A stretch of DNA of 64,000 nt from Acidobacteriaceae bacterium. Its GTDB lineage: Bacteria; Acidobacteriota; Terriglobia; Terriglobales; Acidobacteriaceae. The stretch spans positions 1 through 64,000 of the forward strand of contig PLGG01000062.1 of the NCBI GenBank assembly GCA_003138515.1, in the 5' to 3' direction. Below, in pieces: positions 1 to 9,329 of the stretch. The notes under the pieces were generated by a model that did not search any database, was not told the DNA's origin, and saw nothing but the letters and a program-made list of their open reading frames with translations. The position numbers and the translations under genes are program-made. The number at the start of each line of letters is the position of its first letter. The first letter of the stretch is position 1.

Positions 1-247
1 TTGATGCACCACAAATAGGGAATAGAAAAGCCATGAGGCTGAGAGATCCGGCCTCCTATGGGCTATTCCCGGCTGCCTGTCTGTCCATTTCCCAACCCAA
101 CTGCGTGGAACGAACTGTTCGTCTGGCTCATTCGTGAACGGATTGGCGAGATGTGCGCGGAAAGCTGCCTGAATGCTCTGCGTTCCGTGGGTCAGCCTGG
201 AACAATTCGATAGCCCGCTGCGTATGATTCCTAGGAATCATGAAAAC

Positions 248-964
248 ATGATGGAAATGCCGCTTGCGATGAGCGATTGGAACGCTTGTGAAGAAAAGCT
301 GTGCTATCGCTGGGGCGGGATAGCGGCGCTGCTTTTGGCGATTGGCTACGTAACGATCATTCCGCTTTTCGCATGGGTGGGCGCGCCTCCGGCGACCGGC
401 GAGGCCTGGTTCCGCTACCTGCTAGGCAAGTCGACGGTTTGGTGGGTGATTCTTTGGCTTTCGGTCGTCACGGACCTGCTTTATCTGCCTGTTGCCTGGG
501 CGCTGTGGATCGCCTTGCGCAAGGCGAAAACATATCTTATGGTGGCGGCCGTGGTGTGCATGCATTTGTTCGTGGCTCTCGATCTGGCAGTGACCTGGAC
601 ACATCACGCTTCTCTGCTGGCGCTCTTCCGGTACTATTCCAGTGCCGCCGACGAAGCTCATCGCGCTGCCTATCTGGCTGCGGCTGAATATGCCGCCTCG
701 ATTTATGCGACCCCGCTGCTGACCTTTTACATCATCGTGATTCCGTCGATAGGCGTGCTGCTGGCGAGCATCGCGATGATCAATGCAAGATTCGGCAAGG
801 TGAGCGGCTGGACAGGGGTGATCGCGGGAGTGTTCGGGTTACTGTCGTTGACGGGCTTCTTTCCGCTGGTGATGGCCAACGCGTTGAGCGTGACGTTTTG
901 GTTCTTTCTCGTTGGAGCCCGGTTACTTCGGCTTGGCAATGTCGGCGCAGAAGGGAATGAATAA
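248..964 (+). CDS. Polytopic membrane protein, DUF4386-like
   Basis: The product has about six hydrophobic segments separated by short loops, so it is an integral inner-membrane protein. The layout (N-terminal TM after a short cytoplasmic Asn/Glu-rich lead, long second loop, closing pair of helices) resembles the DUF4386 family of unknown function; that match is from memory of the family and is tentative. The frame is open from 173, but the ATG at 248 follows an AGGA at 233-236 and removes a non-membrane lead; ATG 272 is a third possibility. It ends 16 bp before the convergent tolC-like gene. No function can be assigned. Confidence 0.6.
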   Translation: MMEMPLAMSDWNACEEKLCYRWGGIAALLLAIGYVTIIPLFAWVGAPPATGEAWFRYLLGKSTVWWVILWLSVVTDLLYLPVAWALWIALRKAKTYLMVAAVVCMHLFVALDLAVTWTHHASLLALFRYYSSAADEAHRAAYLAAAEYAASIYATPLLTFYIIVIPSIGVLLASIAMINARFGKVSGWTGVIAGVFGLLSLTGFFPLVMANALSVTFWFFLVGARLLRLGNVGAEGNE

Positions 965-979
965 TCGGCGCGCCCGCCG

Positions 980-2416
980 CTACTGGCCAACCTCAAAGCG
1001 AACCACAGCCAGCGCCGTCTGGTACGCGTAGCGCGCATTGGTGTTGTCTATTTCGGCCTGTGTCTGGTTGAGCTGCGCCTCGCTGATCTCGACGATGCCG
1101 CTGAGGCCGATTTTGTAGCGCGCTGAGGCCAGGTCAAGCGCGAAGTTAGATTGATCGAGCAACTGTTTCGTGACCGCAATGCGCTGATAAGCGGTTTGCG
1201 CATTCAGCACCGCGGTGCGGACGTCGCGGGCGATCGTGTCGCGCAGGTTGCGCACGTTTTCCTGGGCGGCTTGTGCGCGCAACTTCGCGTCCCGGGCTTC
1301 AGCGTTGTAGAGAAATCCATTGAAAACGGGAATGCTGATATTAGCCCCCGCGGCGCCGTACCACGAGGACTGGATCTGGTCAGCGCGCATCGGCGTCCCC
1401 CCCGCGGCCGCCATGGCGGAGACTGTGGGCAGCCACAGATCTCGTTCGGCGGTCGAGAACTGACGGGCGGCGAGGAATTGGTCGTTCAGCGCCGCTAGAT
1501 CGGGGCGCGCGGTGAATGCGGCGGTCACAAGCGTTTCAGGATCGTCGGGCGCGGGAGCCGGATTGCTGTTGGTTTCATCGACCAATGCGTATTGCAGATC
1601 CTGTTCTGAGCCGAGCACGTTATTCAGGGCGGCCAGAGCAGCTTGCTGGCTGTTCTCGGCGTCGAGCAGCAGCAACTGCGACTGCGAGAGCTGCACATCG
1701 GCAAAGCTGAGATCGAGATCGGAGCGAATCTTCGCCTTGGTGAGGGCGCCCACCTGATCGGAAGTGGCCTGACGCTGAGAGACGGTACTCTGAGCCACCT
1801 TGAGCACAGCCTGCGCAGTGAGCGCCTGATAGAAGGCCTGATCCACAGTCAGCGTAATGTCGAGCTCCGTGGCGTGCTCGCTTTCAAGCTGCGCTTTGGC
1901 GGTCGACTCGGCGCTGAGGACGAGGTTGTGCGTGCGGCCGAAGTCGGTAATCAATTGGCTCACGTTGAGGCCGCCCGCAGCACGGTCGTAGACGGAAGGA
2001 TTGTTCAGCAATCCTGCGGCGATGCGGCTATTGTCGTGCGCATCGACGGCGGTTAGATTGCCTATTGCAGTGGGCATCTCCGCCGACCGCACCTCGCGCG
2101 TCACCTGCGCCTGCGCCAGCGCCAGCAAGTGCGCCACGCTGATGTTGGGATTGTTGCGGATCGCCATCTGCTCGGCTTGCGCGAGGGTGAGAGGTGGGCC
2201 GGCAGGTTGCGTTGTGTTTTGTGCTCCGGAGGGGATCTGCGGGCCTGCGGCCGCAGACGGAGCGGGTGAGGATGAATCCTGCGCCAAAGCCGCAATAAGC
2301 CGCGACGCCGGCGCGTCGGGGAGCGACGGCTGCTGCGCCGCAATCGCAGTTGAAAGCGTTGCGAGAATTGCAACGCAGGCCGCGGCAAGGCGCGGGTTGT
2401 TGCGTTGTCTATTCAT
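980..2416 (-). CDS. TolC-family outer-membrane efflux channel
   Basis: 478 residues: a Sec signal peptide (about residues 1-27, ending AIA-AQ), a low-complexity Pro/Ala/Ser linker, then the two duplicated OEP domains rich in Ala, Gln and Asn with long amphipathic helices typical of TolC/OprM channels. It forms the outer-membrane exit duct for the RND pump encoded just upstream. The ATG at 2416 has AAGGAG seven bases ahead and overlaps the end of the RND permease gene by 8 bp, so the three pump genes form one operon reading adaptor, permease, channel. There is no lipobox, so unlike OprM it is probably not lipidated. Confidence 0.9.
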   Translation of the reverse strand: MNRQRNNPRLAAACVAILATLSTAIAAQQPSLPDAPASRLIAALAQDSSSPAPSAAAGPQIPSGAQNTTQPAGPPLTLAQAEQMAIRNNPNISVAHLLALAQAQVTREVRSAEMPTAIGNLTAVDAHDNSRIAAGLLNNPSVYDRAAGGLNVSQLITDFGRTHNLVLSAESTAKAQLESEHATELDITLTVDQAFYQALTAQAVLKVAQSTVSQRQATSDQVGALTKAKIRSDLDLSFADVQLSQSQLLLLDAENSQQAALAALNNVLGSEQDLQYALVDETNSNPAPAPDDPETLVTAAFTARPDLAALNDQFLAARQFSTAERDLWLPTVSAMAAAGGTPMRADQIQSSWYGAAGANISIPVFNGFLYNAEARDAKLRAQAAQENVRNLRDTIARDVRTAVLNAQTAYQRIAVTKQLLDQSNFALDLASARYKIGLSGIVEISEAQLNQTQAEIDNTNARYAYQTALAVVRFEVGQ

Positions 2417-5400
2417 GGCGAACTCCTTCCGCAGCCGTTTGTGCTCCGCGCCTGCCGTGGATGAGGAGATAAACGGCTGGAACCAGGAAGACGGTGAAGA
2501 CGACGGAAACGGCGAGTCCGCCGATGATGGCTCGGGCCAGCGGCGCGTATTGTTCGCTGCCGGCTTCGAGGCCCAGAGCCAGCGGAATCATGCCCAGGAG
2601 CGTAGCCAGCGAGGTCATCAAGATGGGCCGCAGACGAACGCGGCAGGCTTCTACTGTCGCTTCCAACAGCGGCTTGCCCTGCTTGTGGAGAAGGCCCGCA
2701 AACTCGACAATCAGAATGCTGTTCGAGACCACGATGCCGGCCATCATGATTACGCCCATGAGCGACATGATGTTGAGCGTGCTGCCGGTGAGAAGCAGGA
2801 TCAGAACCACTCCGGCGAGTCCCGGCGGAATCGCGAGCAGGATGATGAATGGGTCAACGAACGAAGTGAACTGCGCCATCAAAATCAGGTAAACGAGAAG
2901 AACCGCGATAATTAGACCGTAGCCGAAGTCGTGGAAGGCATCGTTCATGCTCACGACGGCTCCGCGCATGTCGATCACCGTGTTGCGGTCGTGTTGCGTG
3001 TTGGCAATGAGGCGATCGATGTTCGCTCCGACACCTTGCAACGCTTCGGTTTTGGTGGACACAAAAATGTCGATCACGCGACGGATCTGATAGTGATCGA
3101 CTTCGGTGGGCGTATTGATCTCGGAAATGTCGGCCACTTCGCCCAGTGGCACGTAGCCTGCGGAGTGATCGCCGGTCAGGAGCGCTGACGAAGCTGGATC
3201 GGCCTGCTCGCTCTCCTGCCCCGGCGCGTAGCCAACGGGCCGCACACCGCGCAGCGGGATGTTCTTCATGTCCTCGAGTGACATGTTGTCGATCCACTGA
3301 TTTTCATATTGCACGGTGACCATGTAGTTGTTGCCGGTTTTGGGATCGATCCAGTAGCTCGGCGCCACCATGCCGTCGGAAGTGAGCGCCGTGATCACGT
3401 CATCGACCACGTCTCGCGCCGAGAGGCCGATCAGGCTGGCGCGTTCGCGGTCAATGTTCAGCGCCAGGCCGGGGTAGTTCACGCTCTGCGGAATGTAGAC
3501 GCCGCTCACGTTGGGCATGGACTGGATTTGTGTGGCCAATTGGCGCGCCAGATTGTAGGCGCTGTTCATGTCATTCGATTTGATTTGAACGTCGATTGGC
3601 GCGGGAAGTCCCTGGTTGATGACGCCGTCGACCAGGCCGCCCGCCTGAAAATAGGTGGAGAGCTCCGGCATCTGCCGCGAGAGCTCGGCCTGCACGCGAC
3701 GCATGTACTCATAGCTGCCGACGCTGTGGTCTTCTTTGAGGCTCGTCTGCACGAATGCCGTGTCCATGGATGCGTTGGTGGTGTAAATGGCCGAAAGGTC
3801 AGGATAGACGCCGATGTTCGACACGATCATGCCCATGTCCTTCGGCTTCACCACGCTGCGAATTATGCCTTCGACCTTGGCGATGTAGTCATTGCTCACC
3901 TCAAGCCGCGTGCCGCTGGGCATGCGCACGTCGATGATGAACTGGCCGGGATCGGTGCGCGGAAAGTAGGCGCGCCCGATGAACGGAAAGCACACAGCGA
4001 TAATCAGAACCAGGCCGCCGAGCATAACAACAGTGGCAAGTCCGGGCCTGCGCAGCACCTTGTAGGCAAACGCCTCGTAGCGATCGAGAAGGTGCTGAAA
4101 GCGCCGATTAAAAACGACCAGAAAGCGTTTGAAGAAATTTGGCTTCGTTCCTTCAACGGCATCGATGTCGCCTTCGTGTTCTATGCCCAGCGGATCCTGG
4201 CGAATGAACTTCGCACAGAAGAGAGGCACTACCGTCATGGCGAAGAAGTAGGACGCGAAGATCGAAAGCACGACTCCCAGCGCGAGCGGCGTAAAGATGT
4301 ACTTGCTGACGCCGCTGAACGAAGTAACAGGAAAGAAGACGATGGCAGTGGTGAAAGTGGCGGCCAGCACGGCCATCGAAACTTCAGTACCGCCCTCCGC
4401 CGCGGCAACCGGCGGCGATTTACCCAACTCCATGTGCCGGAAAATATTTTCGAGCACGATGACTCCGTTATCGATGAGCCGCGAGAAGACCAGCGCCAAT
4501 CCGCCCAGGATCATGGTGTTGATGGAGCCGCCCATGGAGTTGACGATCAGCAAGCAGACCAGCATGGAGAGCGGAACAGCAAGCAAGACCGCGATCGTCG
4601 CTCGCGGGCTGCCTAGAAACACGAGAATCATGACGCCCGTCATCACGAGGCCGATGACCGCCTCGCGCGTGACGTTGGCAATGGCCAGCTTGACGAAGAC
4701 CGACTGATCGAAGACCACCGCGGTTTTAAGGGTGTCGGGAATATCGACGAGTTTCTTGACCGCGGCCTTGATGCCGTCGACGATCTCGATGGTGTTGCTG
4801 CCGCCGCCCTGCTTGAAGATGGGCACGTAGACAGAGCGCTGGCCGTCGATGCGCACGATGTTGTACTGCAAAGCGCCGGAATCGACTGCCTTCCCAATGT
4901 CGCCTACGAGCACCGACGAGTTGCCCGACGACTTGAGCGGCATTTCGTTCATCGCGTTCGCGTCGGGGAATTGGCTGTTGGCATAAATGTTGAAGTCCTT
5001 GGAGCCGATACGCACGTCACCGGCGGGAAGGATCAGGTTCGAGTTGTTGACCGCAGTGACGACGTCGTTCAGGCTCAGGTTGCGCGCCTCAAGCTTCAGC
5101 GGGTCGACGTAGATCTGGATCTGGCGATAGGTTCCTCCGTAAGGTTGCGGAACCGACGCTCCCTGCACGTTGGAGATTTGGTTGCGCACCTCGAATTGCG
5201 CCAGATCCTTGAGCCGAGTCTCGTTCAGGCCCTCACCCTTCAGCGTGACCAGACAGACCGGCTGCGTTGAAGCGGTCATGCCCAGCACCACTGGAGGCAG
5301 CGTGCCGGGCGGCAAGCGTCGCAGGTCGGCCATGGCGAGGTTGGCGATGTTGCTCAGCGCTGCGTTGGGATCCGTGCCCGGTTTGAAATAGACCTTGATC

Positions 5401-5663
5401 AGACTTACGCCGGTGAGCGAACGTGATTCGCTGTGGTCGACGTTGGCGGCGAGGGTGAAAAAGCGCTCGAAGGTGTTGGTGATGTCGGCTTCGATCTGCT
5501 CGGGAGGCATGCCGTTGTAGAACGTGGCCACAACCACCACGGGCATGTCGATCGGCGGAAAGAGGTCGACGGGCATGCGCGCCACGGTCACCGTTCCAAC
5601 GAGCATCACGATGAGGCAAAGCATGAGAATGAAAAAGGGATAACGCAGAGCGAAATTTGGCAT
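2409..5663 (-). CDS. RND efflux transporter permease (AcrB/HAE1-like)
   Basis: 1084 residues with the RND plan: TM1 at residues 10-29, large periplasmic loop, TM2-6 (about 330-500), second periplasmic loop, and TM8-12 near the end. It exports small molecules from the periplasm or inner membrane through the TolC partner. The TM4 motif reads LIDNGVIVLEN (D398, N399) where AcrB has the Asp407-Asp408 pair, and TM10 reads VVSNSILIVEF with S980 where AcrB has Lys940. Two of the three key proton-relay residues of AcrB are therefore replaced, which may mark a subfamily rather than an inactive pump, since the rest of the protein is intact. GGAGGT precedes the ATG at 5663, which overlaps the adaptor stop by one base (TAATG). 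Confidence 0.93.
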   Translation of the reverse strand: MPNFALRYPFFILMLCLIVMLVGTVTVARMPVDLFPPIDMPVVVVATFYNGMPPEQIEADITNTFERFFTLAANVDHSESRSLTGVSLIKVYFKPGTDPNAALSNIANLAMADLRRLPPGTLPPVVLGMTASTQPVCLVTLKGEGLNETRLKDLAQFEVRNQISNVQGASVPQPYGGTYRQIQIYVDPLKLEARNLSLNDVVTAVNNSNLILPAGDVRIGSKDFNIYANSQFPDANAMNEMPLKSSGNSSVLVGDIGKAVDSGALQYNIVRIDGQRSVYVPIFKQGGGSNTIEIVDGIKAAVKKLVDIPDTLKTAVVFDQSVFVKLAIANVTREAVIGLVMTGVMILVFLGSPRATIAVLLAVPLSMLVCLLIVNSMGGSINTMILGGLALVFSRLIDNGVIVLENIFRHMELGKSPPVAAAEGGTEVSMAVLAATFTTAIVFFPVTSFSGVSKYIFTPLALGVVLSIFASYFFAMTVVPLFCAKFIRQDPLGIEHEGDIDAVEGTKPNFFKRFLVVFNRRFQHLLDRYEAFAYKVLRRPGLATVVMLGGLVLIIAVCFPFIGRAYFPRTDPGQFIIDVRMPSGTRLEVSNDYIAKVEGIIRSVVKPKDMGMIVSNIGVYPDLSAIYTTNASMDTAFVQTSLKEDHSVGSYEYMRRVQAELSRQMPELSTYFQAGGLVDGVINQGLPAPIDVQIKSNDMNSAYNLARQLATQIQSMPNVSGVYIPQSVNYPGLALNIDRERASLIGLSARDVVDDVITALTSDGMVAPSYWIDPKTGNNYMVTVQYENQWIDNMSLEDMKNIPLRGVRPVGYAPGQESEQADPASSALLTGDHSAGYVPLGEVADISEINTPTEVDHYQIRRVIDIFVSTKTEALQGVGANIDRLIANTQHDRNTVIDMRGAVVSMNDAFHDFGYGLIIAVLLVYLILMAQFTSFVDPFIILLAIPPGLAGVVLILLLTGSTLNIMSLMGVIMMAGIVVSNSILIVEFAGLLHKQGKPLLEATVEACRVRLRPILMTSLATLLGMIPLALGLEAGSEQYAPLARAIIGGLAVSVVFTVFLVPAVYLLIHGRRGAQTAAEGVRHE

Positions 5664-6946
5664 TATTGACCTCCTCCGCTTGCCCCGGCTTTCAGGTCGA
5701 TCATGCCGCCCGACTCCTGCACGGTTTCAGATGCGGGCGTGGACGCGACGATCGGGCTCACCTCTTCGTCTTCGTGGTATTTGTCCTGCCCGCCGATTAC
5801 CACGCGATCGCCAGGTTCAAGCCCGCTGGTAATTTCGGCCAGCTTCGATCCCTCTAAACCAACCTGTACGGAGCGGATGTGAATGTGGTTGTTCACACCG
5901 AGCGCGTAAACCGTCTCCTGCTTTTGCGCATTCATCACCAGGGCTTCAACGGGAACCGTGATCACATTCTTGACGCTGCCGAGTTCGAGCGCGGTGTTGG
6001 CGTACATTCCGGGCGCAATGGAGAGATCCTTGTTGTCCACGTCCACTTCCGTTTCCATGGTGCGCGTCTCAAAGTTCACGTCGCGAGTGAAGCGAACGAT
6101 TTTGCCGATGAAGGAGCGATTGATGGCGTCAACGCGAACCTGCAACTGGTCGCCCTCGTGAACGAATTTGACGTCGTCTTCGGGCACGGGAATCCGCAAG
6201 CGGAGCAGGCTGCTCTGCGAGATCCGGACAATGGGCAGCGCCTGGTCATTGGAACCCGTACCGCCCTGGATGAGCGCGCCGGTATCGGCGTAGCGCCAGA
6301 CCACCACGCCCGCGATGGGCGCGGTCACGGTGGTGTAGTCTTCGAGCGCCTGCACGCGCTGATTGTCGCTGCGGGCTGCTTCAGCGTGTTGCTGCGCGCC
6401 GGCCATTGTGGACTTCGCGGCATCAACCTGCGCCTGCGAGCTCAGGTCCTTCGCTTGCGCGTCGTCCAGCTCCTGCTGGGCAATGAGACCGGGACGCGTT
6501 GCGGCTGCCTGCTGCAGGCGCACGAACTGTGCATGTACAGCGGAGTTCATTGCTTCAGCGCTCTTGAGCTCGTGTTGGGCCCGCGCGATCTCTTCCTGGC
6601 TCTGTTTCAGTTCGAAGGCGCTCTCTTCAAGCTGAGCTTTCAGTTCCGGAACGTCGAGAACGGCGAGAGTCTCCCCTTCGTGCACAATGTCGCCGATGTC
6701 GACGTTAATGCGCTTCATGTAGCCGCTTACCTTGGGGTGAACGTCGACGACTTGATAGGGCTGAAACTGTCCGGCGAGGGTGAGCATGTGGGAGATGTCG
6801 CCGCGCTGCGCAATGGCTATGCGGGCTGACGCCATGGTGGCGGCGCTTGCTGCGGGACCTGAGCCGCCGGATCGACACGAGTTTATGCAGATGGCGGCGC
6901 TGGCGAATCCTAAGGCGGCCATCACAAGAATGAATCGCTTGTCCAT
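5663..6946 (-). CDS. RND efflux periplasmic adaptor (membrane fusion protein)
   Basis: 427 residues from ATG 6946, which has AGGAG ten bases upstream; the frame is open further but without a better start. It begins with a hydrophobic leader (residues 2-20) ending in a Cys-containing stretch that may be a lipoprotein signal. Then come the barrel-sandwich half, a long Gln/Ala/Glu coiled-coil hairpin (about residues 80-180), the second lipoyl half, and beta-barrel and membrane-proximal domains. It bridges the RND permease and the TolC channel. It is the first gene of the three-gene pump operon. No regulator gene is adjacent. Confidence 0.9.
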   Translation of the reverse strand: MDKRFILVMAALGFASAAICINSCRSGGSGPAASAATMASARIAIAQRGDISHMLTLAGQFQPYQVVDVHPKVSGYMKRINVDIGDIVHEGETLAVLDVPELKAQLEESAFELKQSQEEIARAQHELKSAEAMNSAVHAQFVRLQQAAATRPGLIAQQELDDAQAKDLSSQAQVDAAKSTMAGAQQHAEAARSDNQRVQALEDYTTVTAPIAGVVVWRYADTGALIQGGTGSNDQALPIVRISQSSLLRLRIPVPEDDVKFVHEGDQLQVRVDAINRSFIGKIVRFTRDVNFETRTMETEVDVDNKDLSIAPGMYANTALELGSVKNVITVPVEALVMNAQKQETVYALGVNNHIHIRSVQVGLEGSKLAEITSGLEPGDRVVIGGQDKYHEDEEVSPIVASTPASETVQESGGMIDLKAGASGGGQ

Positions 6947-7218
6947 TTCGGAGTAGCTCCTGGTTCCCGACACCGCCTACCGCAGCAGCGCGTGGAAACC
7001 ATTGGGAGTTGAATGAGCGGAGAACGGTAGAACAGGGTTGGATGCAGCCCTTCATACGCCCGTTGACTATTGGCAGTCTCCCGTGGGGTACGCATTGCCT
7101 GTTGCCCGCAAACACTTCTGCCAAAGTGAAATCGAGTATCAAGCAAGCGGGGCAGACAGGTTCACAAGGACTCATGAACCGGTGGGAACCACGGGATCAA
7201 GTTGTCAGGGATGGTGCG
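6947..7218. other. Intergenic region upstream of the efflux operon
   Basis: 272 bp between the adaptor start and the small membrane protein to its right. It should hold the pump promoter. I see no clear operator palindrome or convincing -35/-10 pair, and no gene. Confidence 0.4.
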
Positions 7219-7593
7219 TTAGAAAGCAGGCGGAGGGCGGAAGAGGCTGGAAAACGAAAAACCGGCAGCAGCAAATTGCGAAAAATGACTGAGGAGAACC
7301 TCGCTCCCGGCCCGGAGGGAGAAACACAGCGACGACAACGTGACGGCGGGGGGTGCTAGAGCGGCAAACGCGGCGTGGGGATGCGCGGGATCCGGCGCAG
7401 GCGCGCCGTGTTCCACAACCCTGGGTGTGGCTGCAGGCTGTGCTTTTGCGGCGCGGACACTGCTGCCAAGCCCAACGGCCGGCCCGTACCAGGCTGTCTT
7501 GGCTTCAATTGCAAAGAGAAACGCAAGCAGACAGAGGCAGAGGGCAAGCGGTGTGCGCCGGCGGAACAGGGAAGCGGCGAACAATCCCGACAT
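7219..7593 (-). CDS. Small single-TM protein of unknown function
   Basis: 124 residues. Residues 12-31 form one strong hydrophobic helix after an Arg-rich N-terminus, followed by AKTAWYGP and an Ala/Pro-rich tail. The hydrophobic helix followed by a KTAWYGP-like signature resembles small proteins I recall from Acidobacteriota, which is why I keep it; this is recollection, not a database result. No good Shine-Dalgarno is visible before ATG 7593. It lies 34 bp from the osmC stop in the same direction. The C-terminal third looks like low-complexity GC-driven sequence, so the true protein could be shorter or the frame spurious. Confidence 0.5.
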   Translation of the reverse strand: MSGLFAASLFRRRTPLALCLCLLAFLFAIEAKTAWYGPAVGLGSSVRAAKAQPAATPRVVEHGAPAPDPAHPHAAFAALAPPAVTLSSLCFSLRAGSEVLLSHFSQFAAAGFSFSSLFRPPPAF

Positions 7594-7627
7594 AGCTGCA
7601 GTTTACCACGCGGCCGTGATCGAGAAG

Positions 7628-8032
7628 TTACTGCAGCACGCCGGCAGCAATTTCGATTTTGATCTCCGGCAGCGACAAGAGCGTGTTGTGAACCAGGCAA
7701 CTGTGCACGCAACGCATCATGCTTTCAGTCTGCTCGGCTGTCAGTGAGACTGGGCTTGTAACGATCACGTGGAATTCGCCCAGCCGCGCCGGCTTTAGGA
7801 GCTTCTCGGCGGTCACCGAAACTTCGACTCCGCTCTTTGCCAGATTGCGCGTTCTCAAATACTCCGCGACATAAAAAGCCGCGCAGGAGCCGAGCGACGC
7901 CAGCAGGAGTTCGGGTGGAGTCATGCCCGAGTCCGCGCCGCCATTCTCCGCCGGTTGATCGCATACGATCTTGTGCGACCGCGCCTGAATAGCGAACTTT
8001 ACGCCTTCAATTTGACAGACCCTTACTTCCAT
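7628..8032 (-). CDS. OsmC/Ohr-family protein
   Basis: 134 residues, the usual length of OsmC-like proteins. The family signature is present: a beta-rich N-terminus, GMTPPELLLASLGSCAAF with the first redox Cys in the central helix, and a second Cys pair in RCVHSCLVHNTL. Characterised family members are thiol-dependent peroxidases for organic hydroperoxides; the second Cys here is in the position typical of OsmC/YhfA-type rather than Ohr-type proteins. It probably acts in the cytoplasm. No linked regulator such as OhrR is nearby. Confidence 0.88.
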   Translation of the reverse strand: MEVRVCQIEGVKFAIQARSHKIVCDQPAENGGADSGMTPPELLLASLGSCAAFYVAEYLRTRNLAKSGVEVSVTAEKLLKPARLGEFHVIVTSPVSLTAEQTESMMRCVHSCLVHNTLLSLPEIKIEIAAGVLQ

Positions 8033-8180
8033 GGAGCCCTCGTTTCACTTCCCAACAAAGCCACAGAGGGGGAGACTTGTCACAGGTTAGAGTGGCTTTT
8101 GTTGGAAAGATGTGACGGCCGACGCACGACAATGCACGATTCAGGATGCAAAGGATAGAGCGCGCCAGCGGCGTCCAAAG

Positions 8181-8303
8181 CGGCTACAACCGGTCTCATA
8201 AGTGCCTGTGGAGCATAGTTCGCAAGTATGGGACCCAGCAACGAGGCGGGTCACACGAGTTCAGTGAGTTTACAAGGATGGTTTATGAGACCGGTTCTAG
8301 CCG
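8181..8303. mobile_element. MITE-like element with 21-bp terminal inverted repeats
   Basis: The arm at 8181-8201 and the arm at 8283-8303 are reverse complements with one mismatch over 21 bp; the inner 14 bp (AACCGGTCTCATAA at 8188-8201 and its complement at 8283-8296) are perfect. The 81-bp centre has no coding potential. The right arm covers the stop codon of the alpha/beta hydrolase gene (8297-8299). A non-autonomous transposon relic (MITE) or a long-loop REP-type element are both possible. No target-site duplication is evident by eye. Confidence 0.6.
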
Positions 8304-9322
8304 GCGGCGATGGTTTCCGGCACCGTGGCGGCCACCATGGCGCGAATGGATTCGATTACCAGATCGGGTTCGTCGAGATGAATCCAGTGCTCACTTTTTT
8401 CGGCGATGATCTGGTTTGTGCATTCGCCGATGCGCTCGAGCTGTTCCTGCGAGAGCGGATCTGAATTGCCGGGCGTCAGCACGGTGACGGGAATTTCACG
8501 GATGGGCGGAACCGCGTCCATTTCCGTCACGGTGGCGGGAATCGAAACAATATGGCTGCGAATTCCGGCGTAGAAACCGGGGCGCGACCAGTGGGCCGCA
8601 ACCGCCGGCCACACCTTCCTCGGCATCTTTCGTACTTCGGTTTTGATCCGCGTGAGGACGTGGAGTTTGTGTGCGCCGGTAGCTCCGACGATCTGATCTG
8701 AAACGTGGCTCGCGCGGCAGAACAACAAGCTAACCAGTAGGCGCGCGATGCCGGATGAAGCGACGGGCATTGCGAAGCGGATCAGCCTGCGGCCCAAATC
8801 GAGCTGCGATTGCTTTGTGGGGTCAAGCGGCGGCCATTGATCGCAGCGCATGGGATCGATGAGCACGACGCCGGCAACCTCGCCGGGATAAAGCAACGCG
8901 TAACGGCGCATCACGAGCCCGCCAAACGAGTGCCCAACCAGAATGTAGGGCGGTTTGAGCCCGGCGCGGTCGAGCATCTGGTGCAACTCAGTGGCAACGT
9001 TGCCGGGAGTGCGGGCAGTGCGGCAACGGCTGCTCCAGCCCAAGCCGCAGCGATCGTACGCGACCGCGCCCGAAGACTCCGCAATCGCTTCCTGAATGGC
9101 TCGCCAGTTGAGATGCGTGGCGCCGATGCCGGCTTCAAACAGAACCGTTGGCTCGCCCATGCCCAGTTCAAAAAGGTAGAGTTTAGCTCCGTTCGCGATG
9201 GGCACCCAGCGCCCCGATCCGGCGTATCGCCGCCGGTCGCGCCAATCGCCGACCCATTGGTAGAGGACACCGGTCGCGAGCAAGACTGCTGCGATGGCGA
9301 CGATCCAAAGGACGGCGTGCAT
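8297..9322 (-). CDS. Alpha/beta hydrolase, membrane-anchored
   Basis: 341 residues from ATG 9322, which has AGGAG directly upstream, overlapping the stop of the preceding gene. Residues 1-22 form an N-terminal TM anchor. The fold is recognised by the oxyanion-side strand VLFEAGIG, the tyrosine/arginine-rich AYDRCGLGWS, the nucleophile elbow VGHSFGG with Ser, and a C-terminal LTPGNSDPLS region. The substrate is unknown; such enzymes are usually esterases or lipases. It is the last gene of an operon with a LolA-like protein and a MacB-like ABC transporter. The catalytic His is probably the one in SEHWIHLDEPD. Confidence 0.85.
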   Translation of the reverse strand: MHAVLWIVAIAAVLLATGVLYQWVGDWRDRRRYAGSGRWVPIANGAKLYLFELGMGEPTVLFEAGIGATHLNWRAIQEAIAESSGAVAYDRCGLGWSSRCRTARTPGNVATELHQMLDRAGLKPPYILVGHSFGGLVMRRYALLYPGEVAGVVLIDPMRCDQWPPLDPTKQSQLDLGRRLIRFAMPVASSGIARLLVSLLFCRASHVSDQIVGATGAHKLHVLTRIKTEVRKMPRKVWPAVAAHWSRPGFYAGIRSHIVSIPATVTEMDAVPPIREIPVTVLTPGNSDPLSQEQLERIGECTNQIIAEKSEHWIHLDEPDLVIESIRAMVAATVPETIAAG

Positions 9323-9329
9323 GAGTCTC

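Noticed and set aside
3309..4616. A 435-codon open frame antisense to the RND permease
   Set aside because: His/Arg/Asp-rich shadow frame without any recognisable domain or start signal.
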